NCBI GenBank assembly: GCA_903928075.1
Contig: CAIYPD010000018.1
Location: 1-48,379, forward strand
Direction of reading: 5' to 3'
From: Candidatus Firestoneibacteriota bacterium
GTDB taxonomy: Bacteria; Oederibacteriota; D2-FULL-39-29
Length of the DNA: 48,379 bases
Below are positions 9,647-21,787 of the stretch, one piece after another (position 1 is the stretch's first letter; every line of letters starts with the position of its first letter). A program made the position numbers and the translations under genes. Below the pieces are notes generated by a model. It searched no databases. It was not told the origin of the DNA and saw nothing but the letters and a program-made list of their open reading frames with translations.

Positions 9647-11095
9647 TTACTTTATAATATTAAATTTTACAAACAACTCATCATAAGAAGAACCGTATTC
9701 AAAAGCGCCGATATCTATTCTTTTCCCTCCAAAAGACGGAGGCGGTATGGAGGGGTCACCGGCATCTATAGCGGGACTGCCTTTCTGTAATCTGTAATCC
9801 CCTTTTTCCGCATCAACGAATTTTGGGTCCACGCCAAACAAACCATGCAGGTCATAAACAGTTGATTTAGGCGGGTATTTAAAATCATAATTATGCAGGT
9901 TGTAATCCCAAACCGAACCGGGCAGGCTGGTTGGTTCGCTAAACACGGTGCCCGAGCGCTCGCCCTTGGTCTGCTCGCGCCTGTTGTTATAGAAGATATT
10001 ATTTAGTACTGTGGCATGATGAGAACTCTCACCAAAGGTTATCGGCCCATAGTAAGATTCGGCCACAACATTGTTCACAAAGGTAAAATTATCGCTGTTA
10101 CTTCTTATCTGGAAGGCGTAAGCTCCGGCACGCCTGAAGACATTATTCTTAAAAGTTATATGATGGACCATATTTTTCCCGAATTTACTCTCGTGTTTAT
10201 CTTCACACATAAACATCTGGCCGATATTATCGCAATAATTTCCTTCAACTAAAATATCCGAAGCAAACGATAAATACGGCGGTGCCCGCCAGGTTGAAAA
10301 GGTTTGAAAAGCGTCAAGATGGGGTTTGCTTCCGGGGAACTGTTCCGCATCCAAAAAATCATGGAGATAATTACATCTTATTATATGCCCCGTGCCAAAA
10401 AAGCGTATAGCGTCCTCGCCTCCGACATTCCCGCCTGTTTGGGTATTACAATTGGTTCCGTGAGAAACCTCATTGCCTTCCACCAGCCAGTTTTGGCCGG
10501 TTATGCAAATGGAAGTCCCCGGACAGCGGAAGAGCGTATTATCTTTTATCAGAATATTCTTATTCTCATTACTATAGGATATAATCCCGCCTGCCTGCCC
10601 TGCGGGCGGATTCAAGTCATGAAGAAAGTTATTGACGACCTGAATTGAGTCGGCCTTTTCAAAAAATACTCCGCCTCTTTTTGTTACTGCAGTTATTTCA
10701 AAATTCTCTATCCTGACAAAAGCCGCATTCGTTATATCAAAACCTTGTGAAACGGCGTTTAATTGGGGATTTCCTGAAAAAGCTTCGGGTTTTAAAGGAT
10801 CAAAGACTTTATTTTGGTCTACATGGGCTTTACTTGGAGCCGAAAAACCTTTTATAGTAAGGAGTTCTCCGGCCTTTCCGCTCTTTTTGACCGCCGTTCT
10901 GCTGTAACTCCCCGGCATAACCACTATTGTATCCCCCGGCTTTGCTGCTTCCACCCCGTTTTGAATGGTAAGCCAGGGCATTTCTTTTGTGCCGGGATTG
11001 GCGTCTTTTGCCTTCGGGTCACCGCCGTTTACATAAAATTCAGCTGCATTAAAAGTCCCTGAAAGTAAAATTAGACACAGGATAAGTGCTCTCAT
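9647..11095 (-). CDS. Secreted right-handed beta-helix protein (DUF1565/pectate-lyase-like)
   Basis: 482 residues with a signal peptide (MRALILCLILLSGTFNAAEF). The N terminus has the DUF1565-like pattern FYVNGGDPKAKDANPGT, then PWLTIQNGVEAAKPGDTIVV, followed by repeated short strands rich in Asn and Gly (ILIKDNTLFRCPG, WLVEGNEVSHG, FTFVNNVVAES, ATVLNNIFYNN), as in parallel beta-helix polysaccharide lyases and hydrolases. The end GSPAIDAGD and IDIGAFEYG is a common closing motif of such proteins. No catalytic residue can be fixed by eye. It sits 27 nt after the uroporphyrinogen-decarboxylase-like gene and 32 nt before the SGNH fusion, so it belongs to the same operon. Confidence 0.85.
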   Translation of the reverse strand: MRALILCLILLSGTFNAAEFYVNGGDPKAKDANPGTKEMPWLTIQNGVEAAKPGDTIVVMPGSYSRTAVKKSGKAGELLTIKGFSAPSKAHVDQNKVFDPLKPEAFSGNPQLNAVSQGFDITNAAFVRIENFEITAVTKRGGVFFEKADSIQVVNNFLHDLNPPAGQAGGIISYSNENKNILIKDNTLFRCPGTSICITGQNWLVEGNEVSHGTNCNTQTGGNVGGEDAIRFFGTGHIIRCNYLHDFLDAEQFPGSKPHLDAFQTFSTWRAPPYLSFASDILVEGNYCDNIGQMFMCEDKHESKFGKNMVHHITFKNNVFRRAGAYAFQIRSNSDNFTFVNNVVAESYYGPITFGESSHHATVLNNIFYNNRREQTKGERSGTVFSEPTSLPGSVWDYNLHNYDFKYPPKSTVYDLHGLFGVDPKFVDAEKGDYRLQKGSPAIDAGDPSIPPPSFGGKRIDIGAFEYGSSYDELFVKFNIIK

Positions 11096-11122
11096 CGACT
11101 CCGTCCTTTGATAATAATAATT

Positions 11123-12151
11123 TTACCTCGCAACAATAAATCCCGTTACCGCGTTTTTCGGTATATATTTTTCCGGTAAACTTAGCAGTGCTATTTTTTT
11201 CTCAAAACATAATTTTACCATCTGCTCCATATTGTTAAGATGCGGCTGGGAGGTATTTATCCCGGAAAGATTTTTACTCTCGCACATAGACCGGATAAAG
11301 GTGTCTCCTTTCCCGCAAAAATGGATACAGCCGCCGAACTCGTTAAGCAGTTTCTGGTCATACGGTTTTACAAACTCGTCATACTGGGCCGGGGAGATCA
11401 TCACTGAGGAATCGTCCCGGAGCATTATCCCGCCTTTTATATAATAATTCCAGTGCGTTGAATAATCATTACCTTCCCCGATATGCAGTTTCCATTTCTT
11501 CATAAATACTATATAGGTTTCGGTTATGAGCGAGAGCAGTTCATGGACTAACCCGGGACAATCATACATTGCGTACAAAATATCATGGCCCCAGATTAAA
11601 TGCGCCGCGTCAAAAGTACTCTGTAAGTCCGGATGATAGATAGAAATTGCTTTTTTAAGTTTCGGGTAGGCCTTGAGGGTCTCACTGTAGTAGGTTGCGG
11701 TTTCAAAACAAGTTTTCCCCAGGCCGTTTTTGTAATCAGGGATGCCTTTTGCAATAAGTTTTTTTATATCCTCTCTTGAATCAAAATGCGAGGCCCATGG
11801 TAAAGAAGTTTCTGTAAGTTGGTATTTTGCGCCGAAGATGGAAGGCAAAATGACGGTACCGTAATTACCCCGGATGTTTAAAGAATGATAATCTCTTACC
11901 TGGACATGCCGGAAGACTATGCCCAGCTCATTTAATAGCATCTTAGCCGGGTCAAAGAAAGCGTCGTTATAAGGATAGGACGGCCAGTCCTTGTCTGCGA
12001 CTTCTTCAACTCCCCTCAAATCAATAAAAGGCAGTTCGGCAACCGGCTCAAAGTTAAATATTTTTTTGATGGCGCTTCGCGTCTCCGCCTGCCACTTAAG
12101 ATCCAGCATCCCTTCTAATTTACCCAGGTACTTCCTTAGCATTTCTTCCAC
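11123..12151 (-). CDS. Uroporphyrinogen decarboxylase-like protein
   Basis: 342-residue cytosolic protein of the URO-D superfamily (TIM barrel). Typical segments are ILYAMYDCPGLVHELLSLIT, DYSTHWNYYIKGGIMLRDDS, ISPAQYDEFVKPYDQKLLNE and IHFCGKGDTFIRSM. The last His-x-Cys resembles the metal-binding region of corrinoid-dependent methyltransferases such as MtaA/MtbA more than a haem enzyme. Such paralogues are often found among sugar-degradation genes in Lentisphaerae-like bacteria, where their reaction is unknown. The start is a GTG with GGAG eight bases upstream. It follows the SGNH esterase gene after 14 nt, so they are co-transcribed. It is not a good candidate for true HemE, since no haem genes are nearby. 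Confidence 0.82.
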   Translation of the reverse strand: MEEMLRKYLGKLEGMLDLKWQAETRSAIKKIFNFEPVAELPFIDLRGVEEVADKDWPSYPYNDAFFDPAKMLLNELGIVFRHVQVRDYHSLNIRGNYGTVILPSIFGAKYQLTETSLPWASHFDSREDIKKLIAKGIPDYKNGLGKTCFETATYYSETLKAYPKLKKAISIYHPDLQSTFDAAHLIWGHDILYAMYDCPGLVHELLSLITETYIVFMKKWKLHIGEGNDYSTHWNYYIKGGIMLRDDSSVMISPAQYDEFVKPYDQKLLNEFGGCIHFCGKGDTFIRSMCESKNLSGINTSQPHLNNMEQMVKLCFEKKIALLSLPEKYIPKNAVTGFIVAR

Positions 12152-12165
12152 AGTAATGTCTCCGT

Positions 12166-13251
12166 CTATTTTAATATTTTTTTAAGTACAGGTGTAAGAA
12201 CGGCCGCTATTCTCCAAAAACCAAGGTCGGTGGGATGCACGCCGTCTACCGTACATTCGTCGTAGTCCTTGCCGAGAAGTTTAGAACCGTCAAGCAGGTA
12301 CAGGTTCTTTTCACCCCGGGCTTTGAACCCGGCGACCGTATCTTTCGTAAACTTAAAACGCAGCAGCCGTACTCCCGTCTCTTGCCCAAGAGTTTCCGGA
12401 GAAAACTTCATGCGGGAAATAATCAGTATCGGAATTTTTGCATGGTAACTTCTAAGTATTCTTATGAACTGGGGAAGGTTTTTAGCATACATACATCCCG
12501 AGTTTGCCTCAAAATCCAGAACAAAACAGGCGGGCCTCTCTATTTCAGAGATAAGCCTCGCAAGTTCCGGTTCTCCGAGACCGTTGCCGGAGAAACCTAG
12601 ATTAATAAATTCCAGATTAATCCGCCTGCTTAAAATATTTGTAAATAGCATCCCCGGCCTTGAAGCGCACCCGCCCTGGGTAGTGGAGGTTCCGTAGACG
12701 ATTATCTTTTTTTTGTTTTTATATGGTAAAGGAGGCAGAACTTTACTGCTCTTATCCAACCCTATTATTAAATCCTTAACCTCCTGGTACAACGGAAAGT
12801 TCAAAGTAATGCTCTTCATTTCTTTTTTATCCGTTTCAAAAAAACGGTATTCATAAGCAAGTTTTGTCTGGTCAAATCTGGTAGTACTTATATACAGGGT
12901 CTTTCCGGGACGACCTATATAGCAGTCAAAACCCGCCTGTCCGGTAGCCGTCATATGTTCGTGTCTTTGGGCCTCAGTTAAAAGGACTCTTATCGCTACT
13001 CTTTTTGAATCAGTCCGGAAGCGAAGCTGGGCTCCCGCAGGGCAATCGGCCAGCAGATCAACACCTTCACGCACCTTCCATTCAGGTTTAACCGGCAGTC
13101 TCCGATACAGTTTTTCTTTTTTGAACCACGCAAGTCCGGAAACAACAAAAGGAGCTTTTTTAGGATCAAGCCACTTTATCCCCGCAAGCACGGCTCCCTG
13201 CAAACCCATCTTCTTATCCAATTTTTTTATATCAAGTACTTTAGCTCTCAT
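12166..13251 (-). CDS. SGNH/GDSL-type esterase with N-terminal jelly-roll domain
   Basis: 361 residues. The N-terminal half (about 35-150) is beta-rich (FVVSGLAWFKKEKLYRRLPV, GAQLRFRTDSKRVAIRV) and matches the extra domain often preceding this class of SGNH hydrolase. The catalytic half starts with IIVYGTSTTQGG near residue 185 (nucleophile Ser), has INLGFSGNGLGE (Gly and Asn of the oxyanion hole) and ends with DGVHPTDLGF (Asp/His). These are the SGNH blocks. No signal peptide is obvious. I prefer the ATG at 13251 because GGAG is ten bases away; a GTG nine bases earlier is only one base from it. Likely a carbohydrate deacetylase working with the lacZ operon; substrate unknown. Confidence 0.85.
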   Translation of the reverse strand: MRAKVLDIKKLDKKMGLQGAVLAGIKWLDPKKAPFVVSGLAWFKKEKLYRRLPVKPEWKVREGVDLLADCPAGAQLRFRTDSKRVAIRVLLTEAQRHEHMTATGQAGFDCYIGRPGKTLYISTTRFDQTKLAYEYRFFETDKKEMKSITLNFPLYQEVKDLIIGLDKSSKVLPPLPYKNKKKIIVYGTSTTQGGCASRPGMLFTNILSRRINLEFINLGFSGNGLGEPELARLISEIERPACFVLDFEANSGCMYAKNLPQFIRILRSYHAKIPILIISRMKFSPETLGQETGVRLLRFKFTKDTVAGFKARGEKNLYLLDGSKLLGKDYDECTVDGVHPTDLGFWRIAAVLTPVLKKILK

Positions 13252-13337
13252 TTTATTCACACTCCTTATAAAATTTTACTAAAACATTTATCTCGCCGGG
13301 CTGTTTTTTAAATATTTCTTCCAAAATAATTACAAGT

Positions 13338-16300
13338 TTACTTTGTGTTTTTATCAGGAAGACTAACAATCCATCTTTCCCAAATACGCTGAAAACCGTT
13401 TAGTTTCATTTTTAAGACAGTTTCCAGCGTGGTTTTTCCTGTTTTGTCTGTATTATAGTCTTTTTTATATTGTTCGTAAAACATTTTCAACAGGTCTTTC
13501 TCCTGTAAATATAACCCGAGATACCTGACCTCGGCGTAAAACAGTTCAATATTTTTCCCGTCCATTAATTCCTCATTACTCATTATTATAAGTTTTTCAA
13601 GTGGTATTATTTTGTCGTTTGCAATGCCGTCCAGCATTGACTCGAAACGCCCCCCCAGTTTATTTAACTCAATTTTATTAAGTTTCTCATCATAATCAAT
13701 CTCTTCATTACCTGTACTGAGCATCTCTTTCAGCCACTTTGGATGCGACTGGTTATTCTTGCTGGCATCTCCCGCGTGAAGCGCGTGTGTATATTCATGA
13801 CTGAAAACACCAAGCCCGGAATATATATCGGTAAACAATACGCCGTAGGAGGGGTCAAAAAGTCCGCTAAAATATCCGTCACTCCCCGTGAGCATTCCTA
13901 TCATTGCGCTGTTAACATCATCTTTATCAGAAAATATCCATAAGACACTAAAGGGCGACTGCTCAAACATCAGATTTGCCCGGGCATACTCCCCGAAAAG
14001 CCCGGTAAATTTTCTTATCTGCTCAATATATTCTTTTTCTTTTACATCCGTAAATATTAAAACATTATCTGTTTTAAGTTTTACTTCATAATAACTTGCA
14101 AGTTCCTTTCTTATTGAGACCAGCAGATTTTTTCTTCCCAGCGCATACAGTTTTGGTTTATCATTAAGAAGAAAATCTAATTTCTTGTTTTCCACAAGTT
14201 TATTAAAATCCTTCTCTTCAAATATAGAGGCAAAATCGCAATAGCCGCTCTCAAAAGCTGTTTTTAATGCAGCAGCTGCTGGCTCATCCTTTCCTTTTTT
14301 GGCAAGCATTACAGCTTTAAGAAAGAGTAATTCGGCATCCTCCGGAAACTTTACCAGTTCGACCTCTATTACCTTCTCCGTTTCTTCGTACTTTTTTTCT
14401 TCTTTTAATTTATATATTTCCTCAAGCTTTGGGCTGAAAAATGAATGGGCGACCCGGGTTGCTTCGCCTGCAGTTATGGTAGAAAGCATGTTCTTCTGGT
14501 ATTTATCCGCTTCTTCTTCCGGAAGAAGTTCATATTCAAAATCAATGGTGACCAGGGTGTTTTTTACTTTCAGAAATACTTCCCTGGATTTAACTGTCTC
14601 GCCATCTTCATTCTCATACTCTATTTTAAGGACTATCACCTCCGTTGCCTTTATTTTCACTCTTGTTTTATCGTCAATTTTGGCCCCGGGATATTTTTTA
14701 GCCAATCTTTCTTTGTAAGAAGCTGTTATTGTTTCCAGATTTTCTGAAGTATAATTCTTATGAATAGAGATTTTCCCGTCACCCTCTATAATATCATCAC
14801 CCGCTTGCGCTTTTTTCTTTTTATTCACAGGATTAAACTTATACACATTATAGTAATAAATGGACCTTGAGAAGTCCTCGGGAACTACAAACGAAAAACC
14901 GGTTATAGCATCCGAAAAACTACGGCCCAGATAGCGTTTCTTGCTCTTAAAATCTTTCAACTCTTCCTGAAACTGCTCAATTTCCGTTTCTCTTGCCTTT
15001 TCAATTTTATTGCGCCTGTTTATAGCCTTGCATTTTAATTCCGTCTTAATGCTATTCTCAATCAGCGCCGCTTTTTCATCGTATATGACATTATCCGGCT
15101 CAGAGAATTTTTTTGACAAAATAAGAATTTTAGAGACGGTTTTACGCAAATTGTCTTCACCGGTCATCTTAATGAAAGAAGGAAATTCAAAACCTTCCTG
15201 TTTGGTATTTTTATATGAATAATTTACCTCTTCTATTTTAACTTCTCCGGTTATATATATGGATTCCCTCTTAACTCTTAGAAGGCGGTTATTTTCTCTG
15301 TCCACCCAGAAATAGGTATGCCGTTTATCGCTTTCGTTCTTTCTTATAAGATAGCAATCCCGTTCATTGGATTTCTCTATTCTCAGTATTTCAAGTCCGG
15401 ATAAAGTATTTTGCCACCAATTAAGCGACAGGTCAGAGTCACTGAAATACCCGCCTCTCATACCCAGGGAAGAGGTACTACCGGAGGTATAATCATGAAT
15501 AAACCGGAAGTCGTGTGTAAGGTTCCCGGCGGCGGTTGTGGAAAATATCTCCCACCTGATCTTTTCACTTCCTTTGAATATTTTACCGTCCAGCCTATTA
15601 CTTGTTATTATTTTATTTTCTTGTGTTGTAGATGAACCTGTAAATATCATTTCAATACTGTTCTTCCGGTCTTTATTTATAAGCGCGGTTTTTGCTTTTT
15701 CTATAAGGCCGGGAAGTATTTCGTTTGTCATTTTTTCGTCAAGAGGTTCTATTTTTAATGCTTTTTCTGCTTCTTTTTTCTTCTCGAAGGAGGCAAATTT
15801 CTCTGCCTTGGCTTTTTTTTCTACGGATTCTCTTCCGGCAATGCAATTAAACTCCAATTTAGTTATTTCAAGAAAAATACAACTGAACAAATTCAGGTTG
15901 TCTTTCATTTTATATTCAGGATGAGTGTTCTTAACTTTTATTTGAGACACAAAATCCTTAATTTCTATTTCATGGTAATTTTTTCCCACAGGATTGAATA
16001 TTTTCAGAGATTTATAATCGCCGTTTTCATTAAGATAACTGACCTGCGCCCCCAGATCATAGTATACAGAAACCGGTAAATCAACCCGCGCGGGTTTTCC
16101 TTCGGCTTTGAATATTATCTTGGATATATAGACCGGCACTTTCAAATTAATGATAAAATCGTTCGGTCCTATTTTTGGTGAACCCGATATAAAACCTTTG
16201 TAAATTTCAGTACTGGCATTGGAAATATTCATACTTGTCGGACTTACATTTAAATTAAAACGCAAAACAATATTTTCTTCCTTCTCAAAAACAGGCAGCG

Positions 16301-17900
16301 GATGTTGTGTCTCCTGCTCAGGCGTGTTGATTCTATTAGGTGACCATTCCGGAGGGACTATTTTTGTAACTTCTTCAGTAAAATAGTCATCCGGAATATC
16401 AGCGTTTGTTTTGAAGGAAATAATTATTTCGCTGTAGCTCATTTTTAGCTCTTCTCTGATATTCATATTTCCATTCTGCTGCGATTCTATAACAAACGGC
16501 ATTTCAAATTTACCTTCTATTTCCTTGTACCCGGTAAATTTTCTTACTGTTATTTGCTGCCTGTCCTGCGGCAACTTAAAAGTTTGTTCGTCCTTAAGCA
16601 GGGAAAGAGTGTCTTTACCCACCCAGATTTTGTACCCTAAAAACTCCCCGAATTCTATAATATAACAATCCTTCCCGTCAACATTTTCACTACCGGAAAT
16701 TACCACATTTTTCTTATCGAGCTCCCACCAATCTTTAAATACTTGATAGAAAAGCGAATGTACAGATTCTTTACCGGGAATAAAAGAACTTTTCCGTACA
16801 GCAGTTTGAAACCTTTGCAGAATCTCTCCGGCTGCACCGTCGTAAATCAACATCTGATTAGTAAGTTGTTCCGTAGCCCGGGAATATTGGGATTCGATTC
16901 TTATTTTTTTCCCTTTTTTAAAGATCTTAAATATATTAAATCCATTAAAGCGATCTATGACAAGCTCAATCGGCTTATCATCATTCAAAAAGTTTTTGAA
17001 TTTATTTCTCGCATCCTCAAATAATGCATCAATTACCGCGCTCTCGCCTGCATTCACCGGCTTTTTTATTATTTTCGCTTCAGGTTTTGGCGAACTACTG
17101 GTTGAAGTGATATTACTTGCTTTTATTTTTTCCGGTAGAGAAAGGAATAAATCTTCAGGAATATTCTCGCCTAATTTTAACGCCTTTAAATATTTAAAAG
17201 TATTTTCTTTCCCTTTTTCGACAGTTTCCGTAATAAACGGCATTGCCAAGCCCCCCGCCACTTTTCTGAAATCCTTGTATTGTCTCACAGAGGCTTGTAC
17301 GGACATTTTATTTGCTGCAGGGTCCTTTTGGCCGGCTCCCTCAATACTCCCGGTCTTTTCTTCTTTTAAGAGGAGAAGAGTTTCTTTATCCACCCAGATT
17401 TTATAATTTTCCCTCGGCTCCGGCTTGCGATAATTAATAACATAACAATCCTTTTCTAAAAATAATTCACTTCCGGTTATCTGCGCATTTTCCTTGTCAA
17501 TTTCCCACCAATTCCTAAAAACCAGGTAAAAAGGATTAGCAACATCATTTTTCGTCCTTACTAAATAATAATCCCTGCCTTTTGCTGCTGCCTCCCCAAA
17601 ACTGCTAAAATTATTTCCTGTTTCTCCGTCATAAAACCAAACAGACTCAATAACTTCTTTTTTTGCGAACTCCACTATTTTTTTTCGTACACCTTCTATC
17701 CTTACCTGTTTGCCTTTTTTGTAAACCCTCCAAAGCACATTATTCTTATCCGAAATTTCAAATTTAAGATTTGTCGTATCGTTTATAAATATTTTAAAAT
17801 TATTTTCTGCTTCTTCGGATATTTTGGCAATGCTAAAAGCATCGCCTTGAACAGGACAGGCAAAAAATACTATCAATATTAAAAGAAATATTTTTTTCAC
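13338..17900 (-). CDS. Giant secreted metallopeptidase with three LolA-like repeats
   Basis: 1520 residues with a signal peptide (MKKIFLLILIVFFACPVQG). The LolA-like unit seen twice in the gene at 6729 occurs here about at 30-260, 285-525 and, more diverged, 735-960 (FWVDRENNRLLRVKRE). Between the second and third lies a beta-sandwich (about 545-700). Residues about 1010-1140 (GFSFVVPEDFSRSIYY) look like a PsbP/DUF1795-type domain, about 1158-1250 is TPR-like, and the C terminus is a gluzincin peptidase: HEYTHALH near 1367 and WLKE about 20 residues later give the HExxH plus Glu zinc site of the peptidase MA-like family. Start is GTG with only a weak AAAGG upstream. It follows lacZ after 34 nt. 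Confidence 0.82.
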   Translation of the reverse strand: MKKIFLLILIVFFACPVQGDAFSIAKISEEAENNFKIFINDTTNLKFEISDKNNVLWRVYKKGKQVRIEGVRKKIVEFAKKEVIESVWFYDGETGNNFSSFGEAAAKGRDYYLVRTKNDVANPFYLVFRNWWEIDKENAQITGSELFLEKDCYVINYRKPEPRENYKIWVDKETLLLLKEEKTGSIEGAGQKDPAANKMSVQASVRQYKDFRKVAGGLAMPFITETVEKGKENTFKYLKALKLGENIPEDLFLSLPEKIKASNITSTSSSPKPEAKIIKKPVNAGESAVIDALFEDARNKFKNFLNDDKPIELVIDRFNGFNIFKIFKKGKKIRIESQYSRATEQLTNQMLIYDGAAGEILQRFQTAVRKSSFIPGKESVHSLFYQVFKDWWELDKKNVVISGSENVDGKDCYIIEFGEFLGYKIWVGKDTLSLLKDEQTFKLPQDRQQITVRKFTGYKEIEGKFEMPFVIESQQNGNMNIREELKMSYSEIIISFKTNADIPDDYFTEEVTKIVPPEWSPNRINTPEQETQHPLPVFEKEENIVLRFNLNVSPTSMNISNASTEIYKGFISGSPKIGPNDFIINLKVPVYISKIIFKAEGKPARVDLPVSVYYDLGAQVSYLNENGDYKSLKIFNPVGKNYHEIEIKDFVSQIKVKNTHPEYKMKDNLNLFSCIFLEITKLEFNCIAGRESVEKKAKAEKFASFEKKKEAEKALKIEPLDEKMTNEILPGLIEKAKTALINKDRKNSIEMIFTGSSTTQENKIITSNRLDGKIFKGSEKIRWEIFSTTAAGNLTHDFRFIHDYTSGSTSSLGMRGGYFSDSDLSLNWWQNTLSGLEILRIEKSNERDCYLIRKNESDKRHTYFWVDRENNRLLRVKRESIYITGEVKIEEVNYSYKNTKQEGFEFPSFIKMTGEDNLRKTVSKILILSKKFSEPDNVIYDEKAALIENSIKTELKCKAINRRNKIEKARETEIEQFQEELKDFKSKKRYLGRSFSDAITGFSFVVPEDFSRSIYYYNVYKFNPVNKKKKAQAGDDIIEGDGKISIHKNYTSENLETITASYKERLAKKYPGAKIDDKTRVKIKATEVIVLKIEYENEDGETVKSREVFLKVKNTLVTIDFEYELLPEEEADKYQKNMLSTITAGEATRVAHSFFSPKLEEIYKLKEEKKYEETEKVIEVELVKFPEDAELLFLKAVMLAKKGKDEPAAAALKTAFESGYCDFASIFEEKDFNKLVENKKLDFLLNDKPKLYALGRKNLLVSIRKELASYYEVKLKTDNVLIFTDVKEKEYIEQIRKFTGLFGEYARANLMFEQSPFSVLWIFSDKDDVNSAMIGMLTGSDGYFSGLFDPSYGVLFTDIYSGLGVFSHEYTHALHAGDASKNNQSHPKWLKEMLSTGNEEIDYDEKLNKIELNKLGGRFESMLDGIANDKIIPLEKLIIMSNEELMDGKNIELFYAEVRYLGLYLQEKDLLKMFYEQYKKDYNTDKTGKTTLETVLKMKLNGFQRIWERWIVSLPDKNTK

Positions 17901-17934
17901 AAAATATTTTGCCTTTACTTGCTAATATTTCTTT

Positions 17935-21030
<3,096 letters not shown>

Positions 21031-21040
21031 TTATTAACCC

Positions 21041-21053
21041 TTCCCTGTGGGAA
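21041..21053. promoter_or_regulatory. Small inverted repeat upstream of lacZ, possible operator
   Basis: TTCCC-TGT-GGGAA is a perfect inverted repeat about 40-50 bases before the lacZ ATG, next to an AT-rich TTATATAA stretch that could hold a -10 box. A repressor site here would control the nine-gene operon. No convincing -35 box is seen, and 5-bp arms can occur by chance. Confidence 0.25.
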
Positions 21054-21151
21054 ATTTTGCTGCAGGCGGATATACATAAAGCAGAATTAACAGCCTTCGC
21101 CGGCAAAAAGGGATAGGATTTTTCAGGTCTAAAAGTCAGTGGAGCAGGAAT

Positions 21152-21180
21152 ATTTAACAAAGGATTAGCCCTTTTGTTAA
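21152..21180 (-). terminator. Possible terminator hairpin after the lipoprotein gene
   Basis: Arms TTAACAAAAGG and CCTTTGTTAA, with one bulged base and a six-base loop, overlap the stop codon of the 157-residue lipoprotein. The following tract is A/T-rich but not a clean U-run, so termination would be weak. The remaining spacer to lacZ holds nothing else I recognise. Confidence 0.35.
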
Positions 21181-21650
21181 TAAAGTATAAAATTTCCGCC
21201 CATCGATATTTGATTACCGTTGATATCTTCACCGGAAATAACTACAACCAAATTAAGCTGGGTTAAGGCGTTGGCGGTTTTATAAGCCGTAACACTGGCA
21301 TTCGTTACATTAATAGTGATATACCCTGTTGCCGGGGCGGCAACACTTCCGGAGCCCGCTATATAGGCCGTAATTTTATTATCAATTGAAATAGGGAGAA
21401 GTCTCCCGTTTACATCATAATAATCAATACTGTAGTCGGTAAAAGTGGTGTCCACACCGTTAGTTATGGTAACAAAAGCTTTTGCTGCATGCGGCGCGGC
21501 GCCAACCAGAGTCAGCGACACCGCCTGAAGATTGGTCATATCCGTAAAATAAGAGATTTTTGCGTCAGCTTTAGGATTAAAGAGCGGGGTTTTGCACCCG
21601 GCAAAAAGCAGGCAGACCGCCAGAGTCGCACAAAATAAAGTCTTTTTCAT
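21177..21650 (-). CDS. Small lipoprotein of unknown function
   Basis: 157 residues with a lipoprotein signal peptide: MKKTLFCATLAVCLLFAGC, lipobox LFAGC, Cys 19. The mature part is all-beta, rich in Thr, Val, Ala and Asn, with a segment about the form of a Greek-key or Ig-like domain (AKAFVTITNGVDTTFTDYSI, YITINVTNASVTAYK, NLVVVISGEDINGNQI). I recognise no family. GGAG lies six bases before the ATG. It lies downstream of the secretin and IPT genes in the same direction but across a 245-nt, repeat-filled spacer, so it may be a separate unit. A pilotin-like or surface accessory role is only a guess from position and size. Confidence 0.65.
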   Translation of the reverse strand: MKKTLFCATLAVCLLFAGCKTPLFNPKADAKISYFTDMTNLQAVSLTLVGAAPHAAKAFVTITNGVDTTFTDYSIDYYDVNGRLLPISIDNKITAYIAGSGSVAAPATGYITINVTNASVTAYKTANALTQLNLVVVISGEDINGNQISMGGNFILY

Positions 21651-21662
21651 AATACACTCCTC

Positions 21663-21716
21663 ATAAAGTCGATAGGGTCTGTAAAGTCCGTAAAGTTCGT
21701 AAGGTCTATAAAGTCG
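21663..21716 (+). repeat. Tandem array of six 9-nt units
   Basis: Six successive 9-mers in perfect phase: ATAAAGTCG, ATAGGGTCT, GTAAAGTCC, GTAAAGTTC, GTAAGGTCT, ATAAAGTCG; consensus RTARRGTYB. They lie just upstream of the lipoprotein gene. The same unit recurs, in both orientations, at 21788-21805, 21869-21895, 25524-25550 and 28432-28458. Confidence 0.85.
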
Positions 21717-21787
21717 AAAGTCTTACCTTATTGTAGTATTAATTTTTGTGAAAACATATTTTTAAAATAATATCCTTCAACGATTTT

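Noticed and set aside
11123-12151. True haem-pathway uroporphyrinogen decarboxylase (hemE)
   Set aside because: Divergent sequence, a His-x-Cys region unlike HemE, and a sugar-gene context without haem genes.
12311-12340. tRNA-like TTGAACCC stretch
   Set aside because: It lies within the SGNH esterase coding sequence and no cloverleaf can be drawn around it.
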